Origin: Solanum dulcamara | Taxonomy: Eukaryota > Streptophyta > Magnoliopsida > Solanales > Solanaceae | NCBI RefSeq assembly: GCF_947179165.1 | Contig: NC_077242.1 | Location: forward strand, 23,035,097 to 23,099,096 | Direction of reading: 5' to 3' | DNA: 64,000 nucleotides | Shown here: positions 11,378-23,245 of the stretch, piece by piece | How the letters are laid out: every line of letters starts with the position of its first letter | How positions within the stretch are numbered: position 1 is the first letter of the stretch | Notes under the pieces: generated by a model | What the model saw: only the letters and a program-made list of their open reading frames with translations | The model's database searches: none | What the model was told of the DNA's origin: nothing | Translations under genes and position numbers: made by a program

Positions 11378-13661
11378 TGTCACGTCCCAAGAGGGTACCG
11401 TAGACGTAACCAGCACTCAAAAGCCATTGTTGGCTCCCAAGTAAACCACTTGGCCTGATCACACATTCACTCATTCAGCGACAGACTTAGTTTAAGAGAA
11501 AAACAAATATTAGTGGACTAACTCAATCAACAATCTCAATCATTCAAATCAGAAACATAGTTTGAAAGAAAACTAATCAAGAGTTAAAGACATCAAAATA
11601 AATCCATCACTATCTAGTTTATGAAGCCTCTATCTCTACTATCTAGAGGTGCCAAATGACAATTTCATGGCTACCTCAAAAGAAATACTCATAAGCAATG
11701 GAAAGAATGAATATGATCCTCCAAAAGCAAAGAGGTATCACCACTGTCAAGAAAGAAGTAGATCTTCAATGAAATGCCTGTTGATGATCTCTAATACCTG
11801 TCCATGCCTCATAAAATGATGCATGCCAAAATAGACGTTAATACATAGAATATACGAGTATGTAATAGGCAGAATGAAATAACGATACATCAAAGGTATT
11901 CAAAATAGAATGAAACTCACCCAAGTCACTATAAAATGTAACAATGTTTTAAGAAGGATTCAGTAATATGCAACTTGTTCAAAATATGTCATATACTTTC
12001 ATGCACAATTTGGGAGTCTCTCTTAACTGACAATAATCCCACTACCTATAAGTAGGTGATGTACAATGAAATGACATCATTTCCACATCCGTCCAATACT
12101 TCCAAGGTAAAGGAGGAATCAACTAATCTTGGATACACAAACAATCAAGTCCTATCTTGTCAGGACGATAATAAGAGAAATATCCGACTTTAATGGTTCA
12201 TTTCTCTCCTACGCTGGTTATGTAGTTATTGATATTTTCTCTCACCCAATTCAGTGCTTGATACTACTCTCAAAATATATGATGGTCATATCTATCAAGT
12301 AAAATATTCAAATCATCTCATCTGGTCTCATTGGACCCTTTTTAAAACCCAGTCTCATCTTAGATCATCATGTTTTTTTATTTTAAAACATGCTTTCAAA
12401 CTTAACCAGATCTTCTCAAACTCTATCTCAAACAATCATTTATACTCAAAACACTCATATTTAAATAATAATAATAATTTTAGAGACTTTTTAAACTCAA
12501 CTCATGTGTAAACTCAAACTTATGTAAAACCAATTCTCATGCTCAAATCATCAAGTTTTTTTAGTAAAATATGTTTTCAAGATCATTCACATCTCGTCAA
12601 AACTATTTCTCAATTTCAATCAGTCATGCTAGACTCTCATACTCATTTAGACTTAATAAAATATATGCATATATATAATATTTGTTCAAACCAGTCTCTT
12701 CATCTATGCATAAAAGCTATCATCTTTACTCAAAAATATATATGTAAAAATCATGATTATCAAATCAATTATGGTTCACGGAAAAGTAGTCATGAACAAT
12801 AATTCCAATCAACTGAGAGATAGAGAACAACAATAATCTTAATACATAACTATTCAGAACTCAATAGTAGAGGAATTAACTCATTCGAAATTCAAGAAAC
12901 TAGGTTAGACTCAACTCATTCTCAACAATCAATAAAATTAGATGTAAGGCACGTGGACGAACTCAATCCTACATTGTGGTTAGCCTTACATACTTGAAAA
13001 TCAAAGGTATGATCAAGACTTGAAGGAATGGCTTGAAAACCTTGAACCCCATCTTTCTTTCTTATCTCCAATTCTTTTCTCTCAATGATTTGAACCATTA
13101 ATGAGAGAAAACTAGCATTAGGCACTGATATGGGGTAGATTCTAGCCTCAAAAGAATGCGGGTTAGGTATATGAGGGATGGAGAAAGGTCTGGAAATCCC
13201 TTATTAAGAAAATATCTGAATAACGGGGTTGGGCACACTGTTGGTGCGAGGCTCCAGTCCCCAAACTACTGCGTCTTGTTTCGGGTGCACTGCCAAGCCC
13301 CAAACTACTACAGCACTAGTATTCGGTAAAATGTTCATAACTTTTTACTCTAAAATCAGAATGAAGAAAACTTGAAGGAGTTCGAAAGTTAATATCTAAT
13401 GGGCTACCTAACGTTTAATATTCAGAAAGTTATTATTATTTGAAGTTTAGCCTTATATGATATTATACGAAAACTCAATCGGTACTTTGAACTTGACTTA
13501 GTACTAGAGATTCTTCATGACCCTAATTCACTTCTAATACACTTCAAATACTTAGGAATTGATCCTTAAACATATATACAATTAGGTATCATCGGGATCG
13601 GGCCTATATGCATAAGAAGAATTGCTCGGGTCTTAGCTTAAAAAATAATTTGGGGTATAAA
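11378..13661 (-). repeat. LTR of a minus-strand gypsy relic, related to family A
   Basis: The plus strand begins TGTCACGTCCCAAGAGGG. Its complement matches the last part of LTR A (GGTACCCTC followed by GTGACA at 32980-33000). The other end lies near 13661, next to a purine-rich tract (complement CCAAGGTGGAGATA) that corresponds to the polypurine tract before 30812. The start there is decayed to TTTATACCCC. About 2.3 kb long, with no coding content. ORFs at 12254 and 12539 are chance. Confidence 0.75.
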
Positions 13662-14472
13662 AATATCTCCACCTTGGGATCATTCATCCTCGAATGATAA
13701 GTAAACCATGTATGGGCTTGAGGAACGGATAACCATCAAGACTCAATCATTCAACCAATCAAATGCTCTAAACAATTAACTATTCAAACTCAAGGATGGA
13801 AATATCAATCCAAATCAAGAGTAGAGATATTTTCTTCAACATTCTCATCATTAGGCATGAGTAGAACATCGAAACTCTATCAGTCAAATCACTCAAACAT
13901 TTGGATCATCAACTGTCGAACTTAAGAAAGAAGACATCAACTTAAATCAAGAATAAGACGTTACTTTCAACATCATAGTTGATGGTACGAATAGAAGTGT
14001 ATGTTTGGTCTTCATATCATCCTCATAGGAAAAACTATCCTTGATTTCAGCACTATAAATGGGAAACACCAACAAAAGATATCCCAAGCACTCCTTCGAT
14101 CATCGAGAAATGAAGCACTGGATAAATGGCGGCTAACTTAGAAGGTAACGCCAATTCATGAGTGACATATCCAATCCTCTTCACAATTTGGTAAGGCCAA
14201 TATATATCAGTGCACAGCTTCCCCTTCTTTCCAAGTCTCATAACACCATTCAAGTACATCTAATCATTCACCTCAAACTCCAAATCTTTTCCCCTCAACT
14301 CAATTTTCACACTCGCTGGAATGGTTTTCACTTCCTTTATAACTTGGTGAACTAAGTCTGGTCCAACCCACTCAAATATAGGGAACTCACTCGCTAGAAG
14401 ACACCATACCACGGATGGGAAAAGAGCTACAACCTCGAATGCCCCCATCAACAATCCTCTTACCCAGTTCAA
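13662..14472 (-). pseudogene. integrase C-terminal relic (minus-strand gypsy)
   Basis: The complement of 14472-14260 reads FEWVGPDLVHQVIKEVK and RGKDLEFEVND. The complement of 14259-14053 reads NGVMRLGKKGKL, YQIVKRIGYVTHEL, then LAAIYPVLHFSM. These are the integrase C-terminal blocks also seen in element A at 30050-30400. The chromodomain block (LRTKEI..VKVLW) that should follow is not readable. The 13680-13800 stretch matches the non-coding tail after element A's stop (30670-30780). So the chromodomain has probably been deleted or decayed. Confidence 0.75.
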
Positions 14473-16594
14473 GCCTAGCTCTAAGTCCTAAGGTGATAGT
14501 TCTAAGATGATCATACTTATACAAATCTAACCCTCGAATTCATATTCTATACCTCTGTAGACCATTTACTTAGAGAATACTACTCCTTCTCACCACTTCA
14601 TACAAACACTCACAATTATCACCCAAAAGTCATCAATAATGTACAACCATCACTCTCATAGGGACAACCACACACTCAAGCCTATCACTTTAACCACCTC
14701 AAATACATCTAAGAATTATCAAGCCTACTTTAACACTTCTACTTCCATTATTGCATGAGCTCTTACCTGGAGATACACTAGCATACTCTTACCTATCTAT
14801 TGCACATTACAGGGTCTCATCTCGATCCTTTTCCATACCTCTATCCTTAACTAGAAAAGTACAACACAACTATCACAATAAGGAAATACTCACTCCCTAT
14901 CTACTCTTAGTCAACTATCATCAACATCGCTATCAGGACTAGAAAGGAAGAATCACTGAAAAAGTTTAGAGCAAAAGGTCATAAGCATGATTCATTCAAG
15001 AAAAATTGATCTGGGAACATCCATAACTAATATGATCTATCTAGTCTTTTAGGGCCTATCATGAGTTCATGGAACTGTACATATTGCAAAGCGCAAGTCA
15101 TGTCTTGTGTAACATAAGGCTGAAAACTCTTAGATTTAGGAGACGAAATCAGGATTATCGAATGAAATTATCAATTCTCATCCTCGAACTCAGCATGGAT
15201 ATGCATCAACATGGGGGTGCATAGGTATAGACCATGGGCATAGTGCTCATACACACAGCAGAAATAGAGTATCACCTCGACTAAAGTATTAGGAATATGT
15301 TACATAGAAAAACATTTATATCTCATCTTGATCAATGCTACATCACTATCGAAAGGTCAAGACTTACTTTGGTTCATTACCTTATCATGTACCCCTTAGC
15401 TCAAAGGTCACCTTCTTAAGTCTATGAACTAATTATTTTACGCTATAAGAACAACTCTTTACACGATTGGGGTATTACTATCTATAAGAACACTTAAATT
15501 CTCTTGTTACACTATACTCTAAGTTACGAAACAACTACTAGGACTTTCTTCTGAGATACAACTCTTAGCTTCCTTCTACCTTTATAAGCATCTTTCAATA
15601 TTTGCTTCTCTTATTAGCATACATAGTTGCTTTCTATAACCCTTATGATCTAACCTCTTGTTTTAGTCTGCTAACACTCATCTTCTAGGTTCACATATTC
15701 CTAACTCAGTTGAAGGGAACTTGAACCATAATAGGAGACTTATCATTATATATATACAACTCCATTCAACCTAATTCTTATGGATACTAAATAAAAAAGA
15801 AGAACTTACATCCAGCCTTTTCCATATAAGCAGCTAAAGGATACTAACTAGTTACCCAAAGCAATTCATAAAATTAGAGCCTCATACAACTTTATACTAT
15901 CTCAGACACACATCTTAAGCCTCTTCTTACCAAATGACTTAGTCACAATTCACTATTTACATCTAAGAGTCACATACCCCCATTTATAACACATACTCCT
16001 TGCAAGTTAATGTTTTAATCTCTCACATATGCCCTGTTAATCCTACTAAATCAAATATTAAAACTAGTACTATCACACTCATAATGTTATCCCCTCTTTC
16101 TTGACACCACTCATCTCAGATTCAAGCTTAGGGTCTATTACTAACACGCACATCATAGTGCTTGCATACTCTACCAACTTATAACTAATAGGTGAAATTA
16201 AGAAACACTCTCCTACTAAGACCTCATGACAAGTAATCGATCCTCATCTCACTATCTGTGTAATTATAATTTATCACCTCATCTCCTTTTATTACCTATT
16301 CATTATACCTCATTGCCTAGTTATATTTATGCCTCTCTAAATAACTTAGAGCTCTTTCTTCAAAGATATCATCTCATGACTACTCTTCCCTTCCGCTCAA
16401 CACCTATACTAGGTCTTTACTAACACAAATACACCTAAACATAAAAATATTCTCTTGGTTCGAGTGTACTCTAACTCATCCTAACTAGCAACTCTTCCTC
16501 TACCTTCTATCATGAAAGCTATACGATGTTTACTACTCTTTGGTCAAAAAAATGGAACTTATAAGCCCCATCTCTTACTTTATAGATACATAAC
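14473..16594. other. 2.1 kb with no recognisable gene; strongly G-poor plus strand
   Basis: By position this should hold the integrase core and RT of the minus-strand relic, but I cannot read any gypsy core motif in it. The plus strand is rich in C, A and T and poor in G, with many short CTC/CAC and ACATCTAC-type runs. It contains only short chance ORFs (14751-14942, 16226-16423). It may be very old retroelement sequence or a non-coding internal region. Confidence 0.45.
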
Positions 16595-18302
16595 TGTCAC
16601 CACCCCGACCTGTCATGACTGGCACCCATACTAACCCTCCAATGGGAGAACCATTACTACAACCCAACTTACAACAATCGTAAGATATAAATAATTTTAA
16701 AAATATGGAAGCATGTTTAATTCATAAGAAATACTGAGTTCCCATAAACTCAGAAATAACCTAGTCATTCAAACTTAACATGCAGAATTATCCTAGGAAC
16801 TTAAAGTTGTTTGTACCAAAACTGTAACAAATTATCAATCTAAGAAAAGGGGATACAATCCCAAAACGTAGATATGAAACTAAATAGTATTTAAAATCTT
16901 AGTTCTGGAAAAAGGCCAAGAACAAAGGGAAGTCCAGGACAGCTTGAAAGAAATAACTCACCCTTGAACTTGAATGAATCTTCCTCCTCTAAACTAGGTC
17001 TCTCCACAGCCGACTGAATATGCCTTGTACTCAACAAAAGACAGAGCTAGTGTAGTATTAGTACATAAAATCAATAGTGTAATGGTAGGATCACCCGACT
17101 AGGCAGTAAGATCATGAACAAGTAAACTCAACATAATAGACACAAATATATAGAATAACTTAACTAGTGCCATCTCAAACAATATTCAGCAAGATCCAGT
17201 TCAAGAACTTCAAAACTATATAACTTCACATAAGGGTCCTCTCATAGGACCTAGAAACACTTCACTTGTGTTGGAATATGACACGAGGTCCAAGATTTAT
17301 GTTGGAATGTGACAGTCGATCCAAATATGTATCGGAACATAACGCCCGATCCAATTTATGTGTAAGAATGTTATACCCAATCCCAACATACAAAAAAGCC
17401 ACAGTTACATTCAGTATTCAATATTATGTGACTAAGAACAATTTTATTACAAAATAGGCCAGCAAGTGATTATTTTACATAAAATCTAGCATGTTTCCCT
17501 AACAAAACTATCACCTACCTCGAATTCGAGCTTTAATAACCTTAAAGATCTAGAGCTTTCCCTTTCCGAGTTCGTTTCTCTTGTTCTTAGTCTAAAATAA
17601 GTCACATACACATGAAAGATCAATACACTGACCTACTAGATATGAATTATAGCATAATTCCCTTCTTAGACCAATCCCATGATCCTAAACCCACCTTAGG
17701 ACTATTTTACACCCTTACCCACAGGCCAAAACCCTTCCACAATGATCACCCATCTTAGTTTATAAGTATTAGAAATCGATAGATGGATTTAGGGAGTAGA
17801 ATCCTTACCTTAAGCGTGGAAATCCATGGAAAAAGGATGAAAATTGCCATAGGTCACCTTCTGTCATTTTAAGAACTGTAAATGCAGAATAAAACCATTT
17901 TTGGGGATTTTCCCAACTTAAGTCGCAACTTTCCCGCTCTGGAGAGATTGGCAGAGACAGAGAGTTTGAATCTTGATCTCTAAACTCCCATTTCACAACA
18001 TAACCCCTCCCTAAGATGTATTAAATTATACCATTCACGCCAAGTAATTCTAAGAGTTTTATTCGCCCAAATGCAATTTTGTGAAGCCATAAATGCTCCA
18101 TTGCGCCTTGGTTATTATCTTACCCAATAAAATTAGAGATTTGATTCCCCACCATTCACAAGGGCACCCTAGACATCACCTGATTCAGAATTCGTCAAAG
18201 TCTTGCTTAGGTTAAAATTTTTCTAAAGTTACTACCCAAAGTTTTCTGGCTCCAAATCCTTCCCTATTTGCCTATCTATAACAACGAGAATATTTCGTTA
18301 CA
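16595..18302 (-). repeat. 3' LTR of element D (1,708 bp)
   Basis: The complement starts TGTAACGAAATATTCTCG at 18302 and ends in GGTGGTGACA at 16595. A purine-rich tract lies just outside (complement GGGGATGAGTGATGGG near 18330). It contains a short minisatellite at 17268-17395. ORFs on either strand inside it are chance. Confidence 0.82.
17268..17395. repeat. minisatellite inside LTR D (about 35-38 bp units)
   Basis: Three to four degenerate copies of a unit containing TTGGAATGTGACA followed by GATCCAA and TATGT. The same unit, better kept, is found at 48785-48945 in a different LTR fragment. Confidence 0.7.
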
Positions 18303-18399
18303 ATAAATACCAATTTACCCATCACTCATCCCCGATTGACTAACTAGGGAAAATAGGGCTAAAGTAGACATAAAGTAGTACATGCTTTGATGAACAGTT

Positions 18400-18800
18400 A
18401 AGGATACTTATCTTGCATGTCCTTTTCAGTCTCCCAAGTAGCTTCCTTCATCGAACGATGTTTCCATTTCACTTTGACCATATTTATCTCCTTAGTCCTC
18501 AACTTTCGAGCATCACGATCAAGTATTGCAACTGCCTTTTCCTCATACTAAAGGTTCCTGTCTAATAACACCGAGTCTTATTCAATGATGTAGTCCCCAT
18601 ATCCATGATAATTTTTTAGCATTGATATATGGAACACTGGTTGAACCCCATACAAGCTAGGTGGTAAGGTAAATTTGTACGCCACTAGCCTTACATAGTC
18701 AAGAATTTCAAAAGGACCAATATAGCGAAGACTGAGTTTGCCTTTTTTACCAAACCTCATTACCCTTTTAATGTATGACACTTGTAGAAGCACTTATTCA
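18400..18800 (-). pseudogene. integrase C-terminus and chromodomain (element D)
   Basis: The complement of 18793-18578 reads KRVMRFGKKGKLSLRYIGPFEIL, VAYKFTLPPSLYGVQPVFHISML and YHGYGDYII. After an in-frame break, 18560-18410 gives AILDRDARKLRTKEI, then VKVKWKHRSMKEATWETE and KDMQDKYP followed by a stop. The chromodomain is thus complete apart from stops. The segment joins the integrase core upstream and the polypurine tract and LTR downstream. Confidence 0.85.
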
Positions 18801-19640
18801 CCAGCCTCGAATGTCATATCCCTTACCTTGTAGTCAGCATATTCTTTTGAACAACTTTGAGCTACTAGAATCTTAGCTCGGATGCTCCTTACCTTATCCT
18901 GAGCATCCCTCACTAATTCTACCCCCAATGGCTCCACTTCTCCAGCTTCAAACTACTTATGGGAGACCTGCACCCCCTCCTATAAAGAACTTTGAATGGT
19001 TCCATCTCAATGCTGGAATGATAACTATTATTTTAGGAGAACTCACTCAAAGGAAAGAACTTGTCTTAATGTCCCGCAAAGTCGATAACACATATTCTCA
19101 ACATATCCTCCAACACTTGGATAGTCCTTTCTGACTACCCATCTATCTGTGAGTAAAAAGCGGTGTTGAAGTGAGTTGAGTGCCCAAATCTTCATTTAAC
19201 TTCCCCCAAAATTTAGAAGTAAACTGTGTACCACAGTTTGAAATGATATAAAGAGGCACCTCATGCAACCTTACTATCTCCTTCACATAAATCCCCGACA
19301 ACTGTTGCATATTATAGTCCACTCTAATTCGGATAAAGTGTGTTGACTTTGTTAACCTGTCAACCACCACCTAAATGGAGTCATACTTCCCCAAAGTCTT
19401 GGGAAGTCCCACCACAAAATCTATGGCTATTCTCTCCCACTTCAATTTTGGAATGGGCATTCTTTGAAGTAAACCTGCAGTTCTTTGGTGCTTCACATAT
19501 TGAAAGTTTTAGCAATTGGCTACATATTCCGCTATATTTTTCTTCATACCCTACCACCGGTATAAATGTTTCAAGTCTTGATACATCTTAGTTACCCCAG
19601 GGCTAAGGGAATATCCCAAACCATGAAATTCAAAGAAGAT
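18801..19640 (-). pseudogene. integrase zinc-binding and catalytic core relic (element D)
   Basis: The complement begins near 19620 with a decayed HHCC region (MYQDLKHLY..GMKKNIAEYVANC). Then come the core blocks IDFVVGLPKTLGKYDSI and [11 protein letters not shown] (first Asp). The second reads ISNCGTQFTSKFW, with Asn replacing the catalytic Asp. The Glu block SERTIQVLEDML is present near 19100 but in a shifted frame. NNSYHSSIEMEPF follows, then a degraded ALYGRRCRSPI. At least one catalytic substitution plus frameshifts make it inactive. Confidence 0.85.
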
Positions 19641-20330
19641 TTTCTAAATCAAGTCATCTACCCCGGGAACACAAATCCTTCCCCTAAAGTGGAGCACCCT
19701 ACCTACATCAAGTGTTGAATCATGGGACTTGCCCACCAATACCTTTCCTCTAATCTCATTCAAGGTCACATCTTCAAACTACTTGGTCTTGATCTCCTCT
19801 ATAATAGTAGGCCTTAGATCAATACTGGCCATTACCCCACCCTTCTCTGATATGCCTAACCTAATGAACCTGGCCTCCAAGTCCTGAATTTCTCTAGACA
19901 AGGGCCGCTTAAGGGCTCCCAAACAAGCTAGACTACCCATGCTAATCAGTTTCTGGCTTAATGCATCTGCTAACATATTAGCTTTACCTGGATGATACTG
20001 GATAGTGACATCATAATCTTTGAGAAACTCCATCCACCTGAATTGTCTCAAATTCAAGTCCTTCTAGGTAAACACATATTGTAAGATATGGTGATCAGTA
20101 AACACCTCACATTTGATGCCATATAGATAATGCCTCCAGATTTTTAGGAAAAATACTACCGCTGCCAACTCCAAGTCATGAGTTGGGTAGTTCCTCTCAT
20201 ATATCTTCAATTGTCACGAAGCATAAGCTTCAACATTCTTATCCTACATTAACACAACACAGAAAATTGAATGTGAAGCATCGCAATAAATAATGAATTC
20301 TTTATGTTCGACCGACAGGATCAAAATTGG
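19641..20330 (-). pseudogene. RNase H and spacer relic (element D)
   Basis: The complement of 20330-20244 gives EFIIYCDASHS, the first RNase H Asp. Further along are [20 protein letters not shown] and [14 protein letters not shown] sequences with stops. The stretch 20057-19779 reads [31 protein letters not shown] and a leucine-rich spacer before integrase. Gypsy RNase H normally ends at the ADALSR block, which is clear here. Confidence 0.82.
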
Positions 20331-21200
20331 TGTTGTGATCAGAAGAGTCTTAAGCTTTTGGAAGCTCTCTTCACACTTGTTAGTCCACTCGAATGGCACC
20401 TCCCTTTTAGTCAGCCTGGTCAAGTGAGTAGAAATAGAAGCAAAGTTCTTCACGAACCAACGGTAATAATTAGCCAGTCCTACAAAACTTTTAACCTCGG
20501 TCACGAAACTAGGCGGAATCCAGTTCTTAACTATCTCAATATTTTGTGGGTCTACCACTACCCCTTCCTTTGGAACAATATGGCCTAAAAGGAAACTAGA
20601 GGCAATCATAATTCACACTTAGACAATTTCATATACAACTTTTGTCTTTCCAAAACACTTAAGACAATTAGGAGATGGTCTGCATGTTCCTACTCACTCC
20701 TTGAATATACAAAAATATCATCTATAAACATGATTACAAATGAATTCAGGAATGTCTTGAACACTCCATTCATCAAACTCATAAAGGCTGCAAGTGCATT
20801 GGTCAACCTAAAAGACATCACCGATAATTCATAGTGTCCATACCTAGTTTTAAAAGTAGTTTTGGGCTCATCCTCAAGCCTAATTTTCAACTGATGTTAC
20901 CCATACCTAAGATCAATCTTTGAGAAGACTGATGCACCTTGAACTGATCAAAAAGGTCATTAATATGGGCAAAAGTTATTTATTTCTAATGGTAACTTTA
21001 TTCTATTATCGGTAGTCAATGCACATTCTCATACTACCATCTTTGTTCTTAACAAACAACACTAGAGCACCCCATGGAGAGGTATTAGGACAAATAAATC
21101 CCTTATCAAGAAGTTCCTGGATCTGAGCCTTAAGCTCTCTCAACTCTATTAGAACCATACAGTAGGGAGGAATGGAAATATGATGAGTGCCTGGCTCTAA
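20331..21200 (-). pseudogene. reverse transcriptase relic (element D)
   Basis: The complement from 21190 gives [44 protein letters not shown] and then stops. The 20890-20690 stretch reads [27 protein letters not shown] and [13 protein letters not shown], so the catalytic FIDD box is intact. The thumb and connection are at 20609-20331: FLGHIVPKEGVVVDPQNIE, VKSFVGLANYYRWFVKNF and LTRLTKREVPFEW. Frameshifts near 20890 and 20620 break the enzyme. Confidence 0.87.
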
Positions 21201-21800
21201 GTCAATACAAAAATCTATAGCTCAATCAGGAGGCATACCAGGTAAGTCTAAAAGGAATACTTTCAAAAATTCATACACTACTCGGATAGAATCACTAGAA
21301 GGAAACTCTACATCCAAATTTCATATGTGGGACAAATAGGCCAAATAACCCTACCCCACCTTTTTTCTATCCTGGAGAAAAGGTATGACCTTAGCTGGCT
21401 TAGGCTTGTAATCCCATCCTACTCTAACCTTTCCCTCCCAATATTTAGAGCCATAGTTTTTGCATTACAATTAAGTACAGCAAAATAGGGGGATAACCAA
21501 GTCATGCCTGAGATCACATCAAAATCTATCATGTCTAAAATCACTAAGTCAACCCAAGTCTGATATCCCATAAACACCACAGAACAAGCACGATAAACAT
21601 GGGTGACAATGACTGACTCTCCAACAGAGCTAGAAACATGAACAGGGGGATCTAATATATAATACAGTACGTCAAAACCCAAGGCATAATTCATAGGCAC
21701 ATAGGAATAAGTAGAACCTGAATCAAACAAAATAGTATACATCTGGTCATAGACAAAAGTAGTACCTACGATCATTGCATTAGACGTCTTTGCCTTAGTC
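21201..21800 (-). pseudogene. aspartic protease relic (element D)
   Basis: The complement of 21775-21419 is an open 118-codon stretch. It holds [13 protein letters not shown], with the catalytic Asp-Ser-Gly intact, and [20 protein letters not shown], the second hallmark block (usually LGMDWL; here SGMTWL). NCNAKTMAL follows, as expected before the RT. This is the best-preserved protease in the window. The join to RT (21418-21201) contains stops. Confidence 0.87.
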
Positions 21801-23245
21801 TTGCTTTGAAATGCATAAAACTGAGGTCGATCATCCTGATGGGCTACCTTCCTATCTGGATGGGCTTCTTCTCGATCTGTACTACATTACCTCGACCCCA
21901 CAGTCTCTCAGATTTTCTCCTCACCTATCCCATGGATGTCCTCTACCATTATTTCCCCAAACAACTGATACTACTACATTGGCCTGCTGGGGTGCTAAAA
22001 TTGTCCTATGGGGGTAAGGACGCACTCTTCATATATGCATCGGCTCTCCATAATTAAAACAATTACAATAAAAAAAATGGCCTGCTACCTGGGAATAATT
22101 TTCCTTGACCCTCCTAGGCTAGATGATGCAGGGGAGTACCTGAAAAACTGCCACTAAAAGCGGACAACACTGACTAAATTGGTCGAGCTACAATTACTGG
22201 CCTGCTTGACCCTATAGAATAGAATCTCTAGAATTTACTTGTGATTTTTGGCTGCTTAGCCAAAGCTATGGTATGCCCATCTCTTCTTACACCTTCTACT
22301 TTTTTCACAAAGTCAGTGATTTCGTTGAAACTCCTACCTGACAAAGTCATATGAACTGACAGCGCCTGTAACTCAGGATTCAACCCCTTCATAAACAACC
22401 TAATTCTCTCTTCCACTATAGTGACCAGCTAAGAAGCATACCTGGACAATAGATGAAATTTGGCCTCATAAGCAGCCACATTATCTGCTCTAGTTCCATG
22501 ATCTCATCTTTTTTTTGGTCCCTCAAAGTATGGGGAACATACTTTTCCAGGTTCAAGACATAAAACTGAACCCAAGTAATAGGGGCCAACACTATTGAAT
22601 GACACTTTATGTAATCCCTGCACCATTGCTTGGCCTCACCCTACACTTAAAAGGTCACTAATTCCACTCTATGCTGATGCACTATACCCAGCTTGTGCAA
22701 CCTCTCATACCAGTCAAGTATGAACTCATACGCAACCTCATTCTTAGTCCCATGGAAAACTAAAGGTTTGAGCTTTAGGAACTTTGCGAGCATGCCATGC
22801 TAAGTACCAGTTATCACAAGATCCATGAGTGTTTTAAAGAAGACATCAGTTCCTACCACCTCATTTAGTAGTGGAGCTGTGGCAGTAAAAGGATGAGCAA
22901 TAGGAGCTAGTATTGTGGGCATAGTGGGGATGAATCCATCACCAGCCAACCCACTCAGAAAGGCCATGATATGCTAGGCTAGTGTGGCATCCATAGAGGG
23001 AAGACCAGCAGCCCCAATTTGTGTGTCTTCCTCCTATTCAACATTCTCCTCTTCTCCAACCTCTACATAACCCTCCAACTTATCTTGGGGAGCAGAGGGG
23101 CCTCACCTACTAACACTTATTCAATTAGAACCTCCACTCTAGTGGGTGCTGCTTTCCCTCTGCCCCTATTGTGTCACCCTTTCCGACCTCTTCCTCTGCC
23201 TTTCTCTTAAATAGCGGGGTCTTCCTCCCGCTCTACTAAGCTACG
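21801..23245 (-). pseudogene. gag relic with zinc knuckle, truncated (element D)
   Basis: The complement shows, from 22980 downward: [41 protein letters not shown], then WVQFYVLNLEKYVP. The open stretch at 22416-22228 reads RIRLFMKGLNPELQAL and FNEITDFVKKVEG. A decayed CCHC knuckle (CNCFNYGEPMHI) lies near 22080-22040. An Arg/Gly-rich stretch at 23240-23130 resembles the gag N terminus. The gene is cut at 23245 by the LTR junction. Confidence 0.8.

Larger units (their letters stand above)
16595..23245 (-). mobile_element. Ty3/gypsy chromovirus element D, 5' end lost
   Basis: On the minus strand the order is gag, protease, RT, RNase H, integrase, chromodomain and 3' LTR. The LTR ends at 16595, with ataac as the flanking candidate duplication. 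The gag end is cut at 23245, where a family-B LTR begins, so the 5' LTR and the second duplication copy are missing. Stops and frameshifts are numerous, but individual domains are better preserved than in element 1. Confidence 0.9.

Noticed and set aside
12254..12802. Two adjacent Ser/His-rich ORFs
   Set aside because: Located in the inverted LTR at 11378-13661, low complexity, no homologous domain recognised.
23019..23210. 63-codon plus-strand ORF with a signal-like start
   Set aside because: Opposite strand of the Arg/Gly-rich gag end of element D.
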